From NCBI GenBank assembly GCA_973895155.1, contig OZ316897.1, forward strand, positions 5,022,001 through 5,086,000: a stretch of 64,000 nt of DNA, given 5' to 3'. Source of the stretch: Marsupella aquatica. Its lineage: Eukaryota > Marchantiophyta. The position numbers and the translations under genes are program-made. The notes under the pieces are model-generated. The model saw only the letters and a program-made list of their open reading frames with translations. It searched no databases and was not told the DNA's origin. Positions 12,067 to 23,660 of the stretch are shown in pieces; position 1 is the stretch's first letter, and each line of letters starts with the position of its first letter.

Positions 12067-12079
12067 CCATCTAGCGCCA
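12067..12079 (-). promoter_or_regulatory. G1 tRNA primer-binding site
   Basis: The minus strand reads TGGCGCTAGATGG, about 13 bases inside the 5' LTR end at 12093. It starts with TGG, the complement of a tRNA 3' CCA end. The same sequence occupies the same place in G2 (35631). I do not assign the tRNA. Confidence 0.65.
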
Positions 12080-12092
12080 AAAACAAAGGCTA

Positions 12093-14521
12093 TGTCACGT
12101 CATCAGCCTTGGCCTTACTCCGGGCTTCGGCTTAAATAGGCACATCCTTTGTCAAAATGAGGGTTCGGCAGGGAGGGAGGCACAGAATGCACCCAACTTA
12201 CATAAAATAGCGCTAAGTACGCCTATCATCATATACGGACACCTCCTAGGTATGATTTGTGTTCCGCCGCCGGAACATACCTCAATCAATAGCAGGATCG
12301 ACCCTGGCTTAAGGGCTTCTAAGCCTTCATATTGTCCGCCTTCGATCCGGATTTTGGTGGTATGGGTGCTCAACCCGGGCTCGCAACCACGTACACGCAA
12401 GCTGCACCCCGTGCACTACTTGGGTAGTGCGTTCGGCCAAGCGTTGGCACCTATACACGAGATTCACACACATATATACGCACAAGCATAAAATCTCGAT
12501 TTATATGAAGGAAATAACGGGAAGGGATTTTACTCCATAAGAGACATATGCGTACACTTAGTTGACCCGAATGCTCTGGAGTGAACAGGTTTGAGGCCGA
12601 GGGTGTACACTACAACGGAGCCCGGCTCCGCACTCACCCAGCGAGCTTAGTCTTACACCCTCCCCTTGGTACTCTTCCACTCCCAGAGGTCGGGACTCCC
12701 CGTACATACCGCGGATGTCCAATACTGAGACTAAAAACCCCCCCTACCTCTACCGAGGGGTGCACTAAATACTAAGGGTTGAGGAACGGAGTGTCCTCCC
12801 GCCCAAAGATTTGCTGACTTAGGTCCTAACTAATCTGACTGTCAGGCCGAAAAACGGCTATGTCTTATTAGAAGATCCTAACCTACGCACGCTGGACAGC
12901 ATGGCGGTGCTGCTCTAACTAGGGCAGGTTCCTGTCCCCATAGCCTGATTTAGCTATTACTAACCCTATTCTATTCCTACTCCGCCGCTAATGCCTGGCA
13001 CGCTTGCCAGAGCCGCCCGAGTGGGAGCGGCCATCCCGTTGCTTACGAAGTCTGTCGTTGTCCGCCTTGAGGAGCTGGACCTGGTCCAGCAGAGATTCAT
13101 TCTCTCGCTTCGCCGTGTCCGTCTCCTCCGCTGCCTCCTGGCATGCCTCCTCTAGCTGCTAGGCGTCGCTCGTCAGCTTGCCCGCCAGCTGGTCCTGCTT
13201 CTCGGCTTTGGTTTGGAGCCGCACCACTTTGGCCTGTAGCGTGGCTATCTCCGCAGTGTCCCGCTGGGCCCGTTCTTCGGCCTCCTCCAGGTCTTTCTGC
13301 CAGATGACAGTTTGATTCTTCAAATTGTCAATCTGGTTCCGGAGTCGTGCAATCTCGGCCTCATTCCCAGCTTTGGCCTGTTTGGCTAGGGCGGGTAAGG
13401 GCGTGCGCCTTCGCTAACAACTCATCGGCGGCTGCAACTTTGGGTCGTAGTTGCAGAAGCTTAGCCTCTTGAGCCGCAACTTCGTTCTTTAAGTATACGG
13501 ACTCCACCCGGTACCGCTCTATCCTCTGAAGGGCCTCTGACTGGGCCCGACCTGCCTTTACTGCGGCAACCAACTCCTGATTGAAGAAACAGGCTACCTT
13601 CTGGGCCATGAACTCCCCGGTATCCCAGGAAATTTGATGAGAAAAATCTCCCAAAAGCCTGTTCAGAAATGTACCCGGTACGAAGAGTTTCGGGTGGTAC
13701 AGGTTGTGCCTGTCCAGAGTTGGGCACGGGCAGACGTCAACACGCGTGGGGGCCGGGGCAGTGACATCCAGCCCTGGGGACGTAGTGTTGGAAGGGGTTG
13801 GAGTGTCCTCTTGTAGCAATGTCCGGTTCTCCGGAATAGCCACCGGTGGGTCTTTGGGAGACCCGGGCTTGAGTAAGGCCTCTGCTGTACCGACTTTTGT
13901 ACTTGGCCCGGCCTGTTGGATCGCATCTACGGTTGCGATTACCGACCCATCCGGTACCTCCTTGGTCACGACTACAGCTACTTGTGGAGGTGGGGTGGGT
14001 GAAGCCTGCGTGTCCGCTGGACTTCGGGCCTCAGGTTGGGGCCGTCTCTCCAAGGCCGGGAAAACCCACCTAGCTGGGACCAGCTTTGTAACGTTGACAC
14101 GGGGAAGGGTTCATTGATCAAACCGAGCGTACCACTTGAGAATGATCTTGATGTGGCTAGCGAAATACGCCTTCCCGCCAATGTATAGCGTCTTTCTTCG
14201 CCGCTCTATCTCTTCATGGAATTTCTTAGCGAAGTACGACGCCCACTTCCTAGGTCGATAGTTCTCGACCTGGATAACCTGGGCAGCGGAGATCTCCCCC
14301 CGGGGTTCCATCATGTGGAGGGCGTACCTTTGGAACTCCAGTCGCTCAGCTATCTCGGGGATGAGGCAGGTCCTCATCACGAACCCGTTGTCCACTGCTC
14401 CCTCTGAGGGAAAACTCCAGGATTGGTACTTGGCTCCCTTGCCCCCGGGAGCCCGTGATTCGACTCGGTGGTCACCTTCGGGTAACCGGAAGATCATCTT
14501 GAGCCATTCTTCCGTGAGGGA
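12093..14521 (-). repeat. G1 5' LTR, truncated at its outer end
   Basis: Homologous to 2485-4880 through the whole length. The match stops at 14521, right after GTGAGGGA, where unrelated sequence beginning TGTGACGCCG on the plus strand takes over. About 1.4 kb of the outer LTR is missing. Confidence 0.75.
12988..14521 (-). pseudogene. ORF inside the G1 5' LTR, partial
   Basis: The second copy of the LTR coiled-coil ORF ends at the TAG at 12988-12990 and is cut at 14521. It keeps some codons that are stops in the 3' copy, for example a Gln codon at 13337 where the 3' copy has TAG. It also has its own frameshift near 13390 and a small insertion near 14110-14150. The segment 14497-14111 is open for 128 codons and includes MRTCLIPEIAERLEFQRY. 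Confidence 0.55.
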
Positions 14522-14823
14522 TGTGACGCCGATGACATGGTCCTTATTCTATAATCTGAGTAACTAGGTTGCTGTATGCAAGGAGTAGCTATTGATACCG
14601 CATAACAATTAGCAAGCTGGCAAGAATAAGGGTAATCATGGCGTTAAGAGTAGGGATAAAGGTATTTCAGCTTGAAGACTGCACAACCAAGGCAGACACA
14701 ATTGAGGTAGTCACTATCAAGGCCACAAAGGAGAAGCTGGGGAAGAGAGGAGGAAGCGAGTCTCCATAACTGAATATGAAGTTGTGTGGTATGGTGATTG
14801 TTCTCATGATAAAATTTGAATGT
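14522..14823 (+). other. Unclassified DNA, possible start of another LTR
   Basis: The segment starts TGTGACGCCG exactly where the G1 LTR is cut, so it may be the edge of another LTR element inserted into G1. It contains no ORF of note. It ends at the copia insertion, and AATGT at 14819-14823 is that element's target duplication. It may continue at 21360. Confidence 0.35.
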
Positions 14824-14958
14824 TGTTATACCCTAACTAGGATTAGATATCTTAACCCGAGTTAAGATCTAACCAAGATCTAACTCAACTACCTCATGTA
14901 TATATATTGGACACATGAATAAGATTCATTACATTGTTGGAGTATATGGTTTGCAACA
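14824..14958 (+). repeat. Copia 5' LTR (135 bp)
   Basis: Starts TGTTATACCC and ends TTTGCAACA. It is unusually short for an LTR. A TATA-like GTATATATATT lies at 14899-14909, about 50 bp before the LTR end, and would be the promoter of the element RNA. Confidence 0.95.
14899..14909 (+). promoter_or_regulatory. TATA-like box in the copia LTR
   Basis: GTATATATATT in otherwise mixed sequence, upstream of a probable transcription start in the last 30 bp of the LTR. This is inferred from sequence only. Confidence 0.45.
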
Positions 14959-14974
14959 CGTTATCAGCACGAAT
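14959..14974 (+). promoter_or_regulatory. Copia primer-binding site
   Basis: CGTTATCAGCACGAAT begins right after the LTR. Sequences like TTATCAGCACG occur at this place in plant copia elements and are taken to prime from an internal part of a tRNA rather than its 3' end. The assignment rests on position and memory of the motif. Confidence 0.5.
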
Positions 14975-16202
14975 GCAAATTTTTTTTCTTCACGAAGAGG
15001 TGCTAAACCATAAGGGGAGATCCGAAGAGTTTTTCCCAAAAGTTGAGCACTTTTGGCCACATTTGAGGGCCATTTCTTGATAGAAACCTTGAGTAGAACA
15101 ATATGGGCTCCTGGTTTTGTCTATGGCTTGAGAACGATAGACCACCATCGAGAGATCTCGTGAGCCAGCGAGCAAAAGGCGAGAATTAAAAGGACACTGA
15201 CATAATAGGAGAGGACCTGAGAGACAGAAGGAAAACAGAAACATGAAGGGCCAGCCGCAGCCTAATGCAAATGAATTGAAACGAAAGGAAACAAGAGAGA
15301 AAGACAAAATTGAAGCAGACAAGAAGGAATGTCGTAATCAAAGAAACGAAGTAAAGAAAGCAAAGGAGGACAGGCCAACGCAGATCGAAACCTGATGTCA
15401 CACAGACATTGACAGCAGAGCAGGAGAGACCGATCTGGGAGTAACCCCGAACACGGGAAATTGAAAAACAGATAAGAGAAATTGAGAAATCAATAGAAGG
15501 GAGCGCGAACCCGAAGGTAAAGCAAAGATCAGGACCTGGAGAGGAACGCAGAATAGCCTCAGCCATAAACAAGAGCTGGAACTCGTTGGAAGGGAAAAGA
15601 AGAAAATTGAGGCCCGGACCAGGATCCGATCGTAATTACTCAAAATCGAAACACACGAATCCCCAGATTCAGAAACGCTATATTGAAGAAAACGAAAAGC
15701 AGCGATTCCCAATTCCCCCCACCGAAGAAGAAAGAATCCAACAATACCGGGACAAGACCTGAAGAAAAGTAGATACCAAAAGAAAGCTGCAGGGAAGCAA
15801 GGGGACTCATAAGGACAGGAGCACAATCTGCACTCAGGCCCGAGCGAAACAAACAAGAAGGAAACACGGAACAGCAATCAAAAGGAAAATGGTGCCTTGA
15901 GCAATTGACCAGCAGAATAGCAGCAAACGATTCACGAATTACCCAGAGACGATAAGACGGCGTAAGAACGATCGACCCCATTGAACCAGATTCAAATGGA
16001 GACCCATAAGAACGAAACTAGGAAGAATCAGAAAGAGAACCGGGAGACCGAGAAGACAAATATATCAAAGGAGGAGCTCCTCCCCGTGAGCAAACGAAGA
16101 TGATCTGCCCGAGACCATAAGGACAAGTCTACCATCGAAGAAATACCACACAAAAACAGCTAAGTGCAAAACTCCATTCCCAGTGATTACAAACCACAAT
16201 AA
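14975..16202 (+). other. Long purine-rich copia leader
   Basis: About 1.2 kb between the primer site and gag is rich in A and G on the plus strand and contains no plus-strand gene. The open frames on the minus strand here (up to 159 codons, Phe/Leu/Ser-rich) are what a purine-rich opposite strand produces by chance. I do not call them genes. Confidence 0.6.
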
Positions 16203-17072
16203 GTGCACAATAGAAACTTATACCCACCCGACACCTCACGAGCCCATATTAGCCCCAAGATGGCAATGGAGAAACTGTTATTCCCAGCACTAAGAATTGA
16301 CGGGAAGAACTACAATGATTGGACAATAGACGTGGAGGTCAACCTCACGGCAAAGAGGATCCCAGAAACCATACATACGGATATTGGGGTGGATCAATAC
16401 CAGAAGGCACAAGCATTAGTCCTACTAAGACACCACTTAGTAGAACCATTAAAACAACAATACAAGACGATATACAACCCAAGGCTCCTATGGAATGCAT
16501 TGAAAGAGAGATTTGAACACATAACAACTATAAACTTACCAAACGCGCTACAAGCATGGGTAACCTTAAGAGTGCAAGATTTCAAAACGGTAGACTTATA
16601 CAACAGCGAGATGTTCCGCATCTCGAACGAACTCCAAATGTGCGGTGAACCAATGAATGATAAACAACAAATCGAAAAGACACTAGCAACATTTCACCCT
16701 ACAAACTTAGTAATCTCAAACCAGTATAGAAATATGGCATTCACTAAATACTCAGCATTAATAGCACACATGCTCTTGGCAGAACAAAACTCAATCCTAC
16801 TCATGACAAATGCAAAGGATAGACCCCCGGGTACACTCCCCATACCTGCTACCACCGAGACGAACTTAATTATAAACAAGAAACAAAAAGAAGCTAACAT
16901 GACCACACCTTATGATAGAAATACAAGTAAATTCAGGGGGAGAGGCTCATATAGGGGAAGAGGAATGATGCGAGGACGATCAAACTACTCCTACAGAGGA
17001 GGATCCAGCAGATTCAGCAACCGAGGAAGGGGCCGTGGAAGAAACAACTCCCAAGGAAGGAACACATGGTAA
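16203..17072 (+). CDS. gag: Copia gag (289 codons up to an in-frame stop)
   Basis: The coat protein starts at 16203, or possibly at the Met at 16260 (MAMEKLLFPALRIDG). The fold is that of copia gag: FPALRIDGKNYNDW near residue 30 and LWNALKERFEH near 100. It ends in an RGG-rich tail (RGRGSYRGRGMMRGR) that would bind RNA. The TAA at 17070-17072 cuts it just before the zinc knuckle, which lies in the same frame at 17130-17171 (CFRCGTKGHTQKVC). The stop therefore either removes the knuckle or is read through. Confidence 0.85.
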   Translation: MHNRNLYPPDTSRAHISPKMAMEKLLFPALRIDGKNYNDWTIDVEVNLTAKRIPETIHTDIGVDQYQKAQALVLLRHHLVEPLKQQYKTIYNPRLLWNALKERFEHITTINLPNALQAWVTLRVQDFKTVDLYNSEMFRISNELQMCGEPMNDKQQIEKTLATFHPTNLVISNQYRNMAFTKYSALIAHMLLAEQNSILLMTNAKDRPPGTLPIPATTETNLIINKKQKEANMTTPYDRNTSKFRGRGSYRGRGMMRGRSNYSYRGGSSRFSNRGRGRGRNNSQGRNTW

Positions 17073-20000
17073 CGAGGCCGCAACAACTACCAAGAGAAGC
17101 CAAGAAACAACTCAAACAGCTCAATCACATGCTTCAGGTGCGGTACAAAAGGTCACACCCAAAAGGTATGCCATGCCCCAGCCCATCTTGTGAAACTCTA
17201 CAAGCAAAGTTTGGATGGATCAAAATATGAAACCCATGGAGTTTACCTTGAATCACCTGAGATTATACCAGAAATTCATATGGTAGACCCCCCAATGGAC
17301 CTAGAGGATATAGATGTATGCATCATAGACAGCGCAACATCACACACTATCCTCCGAGATAGAAAATATTTCCACGAAATTATCCCCTCACAAAGGCAAA
17401 TCATCACCATAACCGGAGAAAGCCAAATAGAAGAAGGCCACGGAAGAGCTACCTTAACTCTTCCGGGAGGCACTATAATCAGATGCCCATCTGCCATATA
17501 TGCCCCCAAAGCAAGAAGGAACCTTTTAAGTTTCCAAGATATTAGAGCCAACAACTACCATATCCAAACAAACACCCAAAACTCATAAGAAGTATTGCAA
17601 CTAACATCACACTCAGAAGGAGGGATAATCATTAGAGAAACCATCTCTCCCCACCCTTCAGGGTTCTACATCACCCAAAACCAAAGTTACAACCTAGGGG
17701 TAGAAACCAAAGATATCACCGAGACATGGCACATGAGATTGGGACACCCAGGAACCAGCATGTTCCATAGGATAGTCAACAACTCAACAGGAATACCAAA
17801 GACCTGTCACCCAAGGTCATTCCAAAAACCATGCATCGCCTGCTCCCAGGGCAAGATGATTACAGCCCCCTCCATCCCAAAAACCAAAAACCATATCCCC
17901 GCATTCCTTGAGAGACTCCATGCGGACGTATGTGGACCAATAGACCCACCAAGTGGACCATTTCGATACTTCTTGGTAGTGATAGACGCCAGTTCTAAGT
18001 GGTCCAGAGTATCCTTATTATCAACCCGAAACCTAGTCTTCCCAAGAATCCTTACACACATCCTAAGACTAAGGTCACAATTCCCTGAAAATCCAATTAG
18101 AACCCTTAGAACCGATGGAGCTGGTGAATTCACTTCTAGAACCTTTGACGAATTTTGCACAATAAATGGCATTGACTCCCAACATAATGTACCTCATGTC
18201 CACTTCCAGAATGGACTAGCGGAGTCACTTATTAAACGCATACAGCTGATTGCTAGACCACTATTAATGCAATCATCACTCCCAACATCAGCATGGGGCC
18301 ATGCAGTATTACATGTTGCAACCCTACTCCTTTATAGACCATCAGCCTTTAACAGCAACACACCTTATCACCTAGCTTTCGGGCAACCACCAAACATCTC
18401 ACACCTAAGAATATTTGGATGCCAAGTCCTCGTCCCCATACTAGGTCCTAATAGAACCAAAATGGGACCACAATGGAGGAAAGGCATCTATGTAGGATTT
18501 GACTCAACATCTATCATACGATACATGGAACCTACAACCACTGACATATTCAAAGCCCGTTTTAGCGATTGCCATTTCTATGAACACATTTTCCCAACCA
18601 TTAACACGCAAGAAGGAAAACATAAGTCATACACCAAAACACTCACATGGCAAGCTTCCCCGGCACTTTGCCCAGATCCTCGAACTAACCAAACTGAACT
18701 AGAAGTCAATAGGATACTTCAATTAACCAAGATCATGGAGCCCTTACCCGACTCATTTACTGATGCTACCAACGTAACTAAATCCCATATACCAGCGGCT
18801 AATACACCATCCCGCATACAAGATCAGAGACTATCCTCTGACACACACCCACAACTCAAAAGAGGTAGACCACTAGGGGCAGTTGACAAACAACCTAGAA
18901 ACAAACGTAGACCACCTACACCAACCAACCATACTAGGCCACCACCCCAACCAGAGATAGCCATTAACTATAACTCCACTGGTCACATATTAGATAGAAT
19001 GATGATCAACCCTGATCCCACATTTGCTCTTCATGTTGCAAATGATATTAACAACCTACCAGATCCCAAATCAGTGACCGAAGCACAAAAACAAATAGAT
19101 TGGAGCAAATGGCAAAAGGCCATGAACTCCGAATTAGACTCCTTGATATCTAGAAAAGTCTTTGGACCTATAATAGTAGCTTCCCCAGACCAACACCTCA
19201 CGGGATATAGGATGACATTTGTTAAAAAGCGAAACTCACATGGAGAAATAGTAAGATATAAAGCTAGGCTGGTTGCTAAAGGCTACACACAAGTTTATGG
19301 AACTGACTATGACCTGACATACTCACCGGTCATGGACGTCACCACATACCGCTATTTGATAGCATTTGCCATAAACAACAACCTGTTAATGCACCAAATG
19401 GACGTTGTTACTGCTTACCTTTATGGTAAACTGGACAACGTGATTTATATGGAAGCCCTGCCTGAACTCATTGAGAGAGTAAACTTCCATGCAAATTCAA
19501 AACATAATCCACATATGCACAATGATAAAAGTGCAAAATCATTTGACTATATGAACAAATTGGTACTCCACAATGCTTCTAAAGCAATTGCATTAAAAGA
19601 ACCTAGAAAGGACCATAAGGCAACCGGAGCAAAGACTCGGTATGCAGTTCAAGTCCTTAGTTCCATTTATGGACTCAAACAGAGTGGACGTACATGGTAC
19701 CAAAGATTTAAAAATCAAATGATATCCATGGGATATAAGAATTCCGAAATAGCTCCTTGCTTATTTATAAAGCATGAAGGACCTGAATTCATAATCATCG
19801 CTATATATGTTGATGACCTCAACCTCCTTGGTACGAAAAAGATGATGAATGAGTCAATGCAAACGCTAAAAAGCGTATTTGAAATGAGAGACATGGGCAG
19901 AACTTCTTATTGCATTGGACTACAATTTGAACATTTGGAGAAAGGCATTCTTTTACACCAAACTACTTACACAAAGAAAATATTACAACAATTCAGAATG

Positions 20001-20870
20001 AATATGTTGAAGCCTGTTAAATCCCCCATGGACATCCGTACCCTTGATAAGGATAAGGATATGTTTAGAAAAAGAGAAGAATTCGAACCTATATTAGGTT
20101 CAGATATGCCATACCTTTCGGCTATCGGTGCTCTTATGTTTTTATCTAATCAAACAAGACCAGACATAGCATTTTCTGTCAACCTACTGGCGAGACATAG
20201 TTCTCAGCCCACTATAAGACATTGGAACGGGGTAAAACGAATTTTCAGATACCTTAATGGTACATCCGACCTCGGCCTATATTTTCCTAATGAGGATAAC
20301 CATAAGTTGACAGGATATGTTGACGCGGGATACCTTTCTGATCCACATGACGGTAGATCTCAAACAGGATATATATTCTTAATGGGATCAACACCAATAT
20401 CTTGGAGAAGTACTAAGCAAACACTTGCAACAACCTCTTCAAATCATTCAGAAATTATTGCCCTTTATGAGGCTACTAGAGAATGTTTATGGCTACGGCA
20501 AGTACTAGACCATATTCTTATTCAAACAGGTAAACAACGCTTAACCATGCCTACAACTATATTTGAAGACAATATGTCATGCATCACTCAAATCAAATCA
20601 GGATTTATAAAAGGTGAACGCACAAAACATATTGCACCCAAGTTCTTTTTCTCACATGAACAACAAGGAAAAGACATCGACATACAATGGATTTCAGGAG
20701 ATAAGAACCTGGCTGACATCCTAACAAAATCTCTACCCCCATCTACTCATAGAACACTAACTCACCTCTTAGGGATGCGAAGTCTTAAGAAACTGATGCA
20801 GGATTCTAACATTGAGGGGGAGAATGGATCTACAACAACACTATTGAAGATGAATGACTACTTACTATGA
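17073..20870 (+). pseudogene. pol: Copia pol: protease, integrase, reverse transcriptase, RNase H
   Basis: This is in the same frame as gag, interrupted by the gag stop at 17070 and a TAA at 17586-17588. From 17595 it is open for 1,091 codons. It begins with the CCHC knuckle. Protease has IDSATSHTIL (17326-17355) in place of the usual DSGAT, so the Gly of the triad is missing. Integrase has the HHCC zinc site (HMRLGHPG, CIACSQGK) and catalytic acids in LHADVCGP, RTDGAGEF and QNGLAES. Reverse transcriptase has YKARLVAKGYTQ and YVDD at 19806-19817. RNase H is the 3' end (YVDAGYLSDPHDGRSQTGY, ALYEATRECLWL). Apart from the two stops the protein looks intact. It would copy and insert the element. 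Confidence 0.9.
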
Positions 20871-21215
20871 AGAAGCAAACCATCAATACTACCACAAAGG
20901 AGATCAAGACATTCTCAAGAACATCAATAACTCACATACACTACAATGAAGACAATGGAGACAACAACCTCTATGGAGCTTAACAACATAGAAAACACAA
21001 TTAAACCAGTATTGTACTCTAGATCTTACATACATACAAAATAGATCATACAAAAGAGATGGAAGGTGGCAATACTCTTTCCTTCCATGATGTTAGTAGG
21101 GAAGGTTTTAATGAGGTTGCACCTCCATCATCTCACAATATAACATAGGTAGAAGATATCTAACTGATAGCAACTTAGATTGGTTGTTATAATTTCATCA
21201 AAAACTATAACACCC

Positions 21216-21224
21216 AAGGGGGAG
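21216..21224 (+). promoter_or_regulatory. Copia polypurine tract
   Basis: AAGGGGGAG lies directly against the 3' LTR start and would prime plus-strand synthesis. Confidence 0.75.
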
Positions 21225-21359
21225 TGTTATACCCTAACTAGGATTAGATATCTTAACCCGAGTTAAGATCTAACCAAGATCTAACTCAACTACCTCATGT
21301 ATATATATTGGACACATGAATAAGATTCATTACATTGTTGGAGTATATGGTTTGCAACA
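21225..21359 (+). repeat. Copia 3' LTR (135 bp)
   Basis: Identical to the 5' LTR over all 135 bases and followed by the AATGT duplication. Confidence 0.95.
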
Positions 21360-22694
21360 AATGTCTTGGGTGTGTAGCTTCATTTTGTTAGTTAGGTTAG
21401 TGGTTCATAGTCTAGTCTTAGAATGTTAGGGAAATAAAAGGCTATGTCGCGGGTGGTCGGCGACCATATCTCGTTCAATATGTCACCAAATCTGGATCTG
21501 TAAAGAGCATTGGAAAGATATGGTCAAGGCGAGTAAAATCGATATAAAACACTCGGGAAACGGAGGTGTATTAAGGAAGATACGGCCTGATTAGTGTGAC
21601 GGGTTAACTTGTGGCCGGAATTAGCGGATTCGACTTCAGTTTCGGGTTAACCCAAGCTCGGCCACGGCTTAGCTTAGGTAAGCACGGCTTCAGCTTAGCT
21701 CAGGTAAGCACGGCTTCAGCTTAGCTTAGGTAAGCACGGCTTCAGCTTATCTAAGGTAAGCATGGCTTCAGCTTAGCTCAAGTAAGCACAGCTTCAGCTT
21801 AGGCTTAACTCGGGTTCGGATTAGATTGATCCCGGGTTAGACTTAACTCAGGTTAGCCTAAACTCGGGCTCAGGTTAGCATAGGTAAGCTCGGGTTTGGG
21901 CTCAACTTAGGTTAGCGGTTAGCGGATAGCGGGTAGCGGGTAGCGGCCTAACCCGAGACCACGTTTTAGCTCTACTCGGGTTAGATAGGATAGCTAGGTT
22001 AGCCGAACTCGGGTTAGCTATGTAACTTGGGTTAGTGCAGCAGTGAGTACCCCCCCTCGGTTGCGGGGGCATAATTCTCTGTGTATTTGACCAAATCGGC
22101 TATAACTGACCTCGTTGGAAAGAGGAGCTCAAGCCGCTTCCAACGCTGCTATCCACGCAGCAAATGGTTGAATAGAGAAATCAGGAGAGGAGGCGCAAGC
22201 TCGTGAAAACCATGGAGGAGGGCCAAATCCGAAGTACATAGCCAATTCGAGATAGAAATAAAGTTGCGAGTTAGGGTTCAGTAGTTAGAGATAGTGGCGA
22301 CTCTGTTAGGGATGGGATGGGGCTCCAATAGCGTAGTATCCACCCATTTGGGCTCAGTATGAGAGTATATAGAGCAGCCCCCCGGTAGAGGCAAGGGGGG
22401 GGACTTCAGTTGTGTGATCTCACTTAGACTGAGCAGCAGGGAGGAGCTCTATGCAAGCAAGGCTGGACTTGGACGCTGCGTGTTGGGGAGAGCTTGGTTG
22501 TGCTATTACTCAGGGAGTAATCAGCCAAGCTTCACAGCAACGGGTTGCTAGGTTTGCGAGCTGGATTGTGGCTCTTTCTAGTGGGTAGCACAACTGGGTT
22601 CTTTTCCCCCGATACAGAGCCTTGGTGATAGGTGATGTATTGGTGATTGTAAACTGTGGGGAGGATGTCAATTTGATTTGTGGTGAGCACATTA
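21360..22694 (+). other. Unclassified non-coding DNA with an LTR-end-like junction
   Basis: It continues the sequence split by the copia. There is no gene. A run of G/T-rich repeats built on GGTTAGC spans 21640-22040. At 22279-22310 the sequence AGGGTTCA is followed by TGGCGACTCTGTTAGGG (from 22295), which resembles the junction between an LTR end and a tRNA primer site in plant gypsy elements. With the TG start at 14522 this could be one 5' LTR of about 1.2 kb and its leader. No second LTR is visible to confirm this. Confidence 0.35.
21685..21814 (+). repeat. 26-bp minisatellite, five units
   Basis: Units start at 21685, 21711, 21737, 21763 and 21789, each close to CGGCTTCAGCTTAGCTCAGG plus TAAGCA. 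They differ by one to three bases. Confidence 0.85.
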
Positions 22695-22990
22695 CACTAG
22701 TAGAAACCGGGGGGTATTTAGACCCCATTAAACGACTATTCAGTACCGTATAGGACTTGGAAACGACTGGGAAGGACTCTAGTTCTTTATAGGACTGCGA
22801 GTCGTATGTTTTGTTACTATAATCAACTGAGTCCTTTATAGAACTGGTTTATAAGTCGTTTAATAGACTGGATTTTCAGTCTATTTTAGTCTTTGTGTGG
22901 GTAGCTTTGGTGAGTCGTTTTCAGTCTTTTATGGGCTGCGATGATGAGTCGTTGGGAACGACTAAAAAGGTTATGGAGGGTAGTCTTTAA
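22695..22990. repeat. CACTA terminal and subterminal repeats
   Basis: After the CACTAGTAGAAA terminus, the hexamer-like units CGACT/AGTCG and the longer AGTCCTTTATAG/CTATAAAGGACT type recur about a dozen times on both strands up to about 22985. These would be binding sites for the element's own DNA-binding protein. Confidence 0.7.
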
Positions 22991-23660
22991 ATATACTTTG
23001 TGGGGTATGTATAAGTCTTTCATGTCAACTGGATATGAGTGATGAAGACCCCACTATACTACTTGGAATGAACCCACTCTTGTGCACAAATAACATATTG
23101 CATTCATGTTTTATTGTGTACTTGGAATGAACTCACTCTATAAGTTCACCATTCATCATGTTAACATTAGAATACATAGTTTCAGAAAGCCATCTTCTAT
23201 ACCATGTACACTAATATGAATTCACAGATTCAAACTTCATAGACTACAAAGAAGGTCACAAAGTATTCCTCTATACCATACACACTAATACTGAAATGAT
23301 AAAATAGATTCAAGTATCATAGACAATCACCATAGAGCCATAGTTTGACATCAATCACTTGTTTCATACATACAGAATTCAGAAATATCAATGTCACACA
23401 CAACGTCTCCTTCATCCTCTTTACCAAATGGAAAAATTGGTACAGATATTTCTTGGATCTTTCCAAGGCAATGTCAAAATGTGACACAATTCACATGATT
23501 CTATCTACACTTGCATTCAGTCACTGCAGACTAACACACTCTGATGGCCAGAGCACAAGAGATCCTACTGCATCTGCAATTATTTCCTGAGGTGGATCAT
23601 CGTCTCTATTCGGAAATGGCAAATTACAATCAGATACAATCACTATAGTCAACAACACTA
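22991..23660. other. AT-rich non-coding part of the CACTA segment
   Basis: No gene supported. It contains loosely repeated sentences such as TACTTGGAATGAACCCACTC (23059) and its near copy at 23115, and CTATACCATACACACTAATA-like copies at 23198 and 23271. It probably forms the 3' untranslated part of the minus-strand gene. Confidence 0.4.

Larger units (their letters stand above)
2485..14521 (-). mobile_element. Ty3/gypsy retrotransposon G1 with LTRs that contain an ORF
   Basis: On the minus strand the order is 5' LTR (14521-12093, its outer part missing), primer site, gag, protease, reverse transcriptase, RNase H, integrase, polypurine tract and 3' LTR (6351-2485). The LTR ends are TGTGACGCC...GACGTGACA. 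The sequences 2485-4880 and 12093-14521 are clearly homologous, and both include the 3' part of the LTR and most of its ORF. Seen as a whole this is one element with 3.9-kb LTRs. A short-LTR reading would need a tandem copy instead. Many stops in gag-pol show it is dead. The base pairs left of 2485 (ACCGT) should be its target duplication, but the partner is lost with the truncated 5' LTR. Confidence 0.8.
14824..21359 (+). mobile_element. Complete Ty1/copia retrotransposon, recent insertion
   Basis: A 6,536-bp element with 135-bp LTRs at 14824-14958 and 21225-21359 that are identical base for base. It is flanked by the 5-bp target duplication AATGT (14819-14823 and 21360-21364). It has a primer-like site after the 5' LTR, a polypurine tract before the 3' LTR and one gag-pol reading frame in the order gag, protease, integrase, RT, RNase H, which defines copia. 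Identical LTRs imply a young insertion, yet the frame holds two stops, so this copy may have moved with help from another. Confidence 0.95.

Noticed and set aside
2485-14521. G1 as a tandem pair of elements sharing one LTR of about 0.9 kb
   Set aside because: The repeated part runs through the coiled-coil ORF, and the G2 solo LTR proves that in this lineage the ORF is inside the LTR. One element with long LTRs explains the data.
14522-14532. TGTGACGCCG at 14522 as an inverted copy of the G1 LTR
   Set aside because: Similarity to the G1 LTR start lasts only about ten bases and then stops, so no inverted LTR copy is supported.
15186-15981. Antisense ORFs of 110-159 codons in the copia leader
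   Set aside because: They mirror a purine-rich strand, giving Phe/Leu/Ser-rich sequence without domains, and the leader shows no splice or start signals on that strand.
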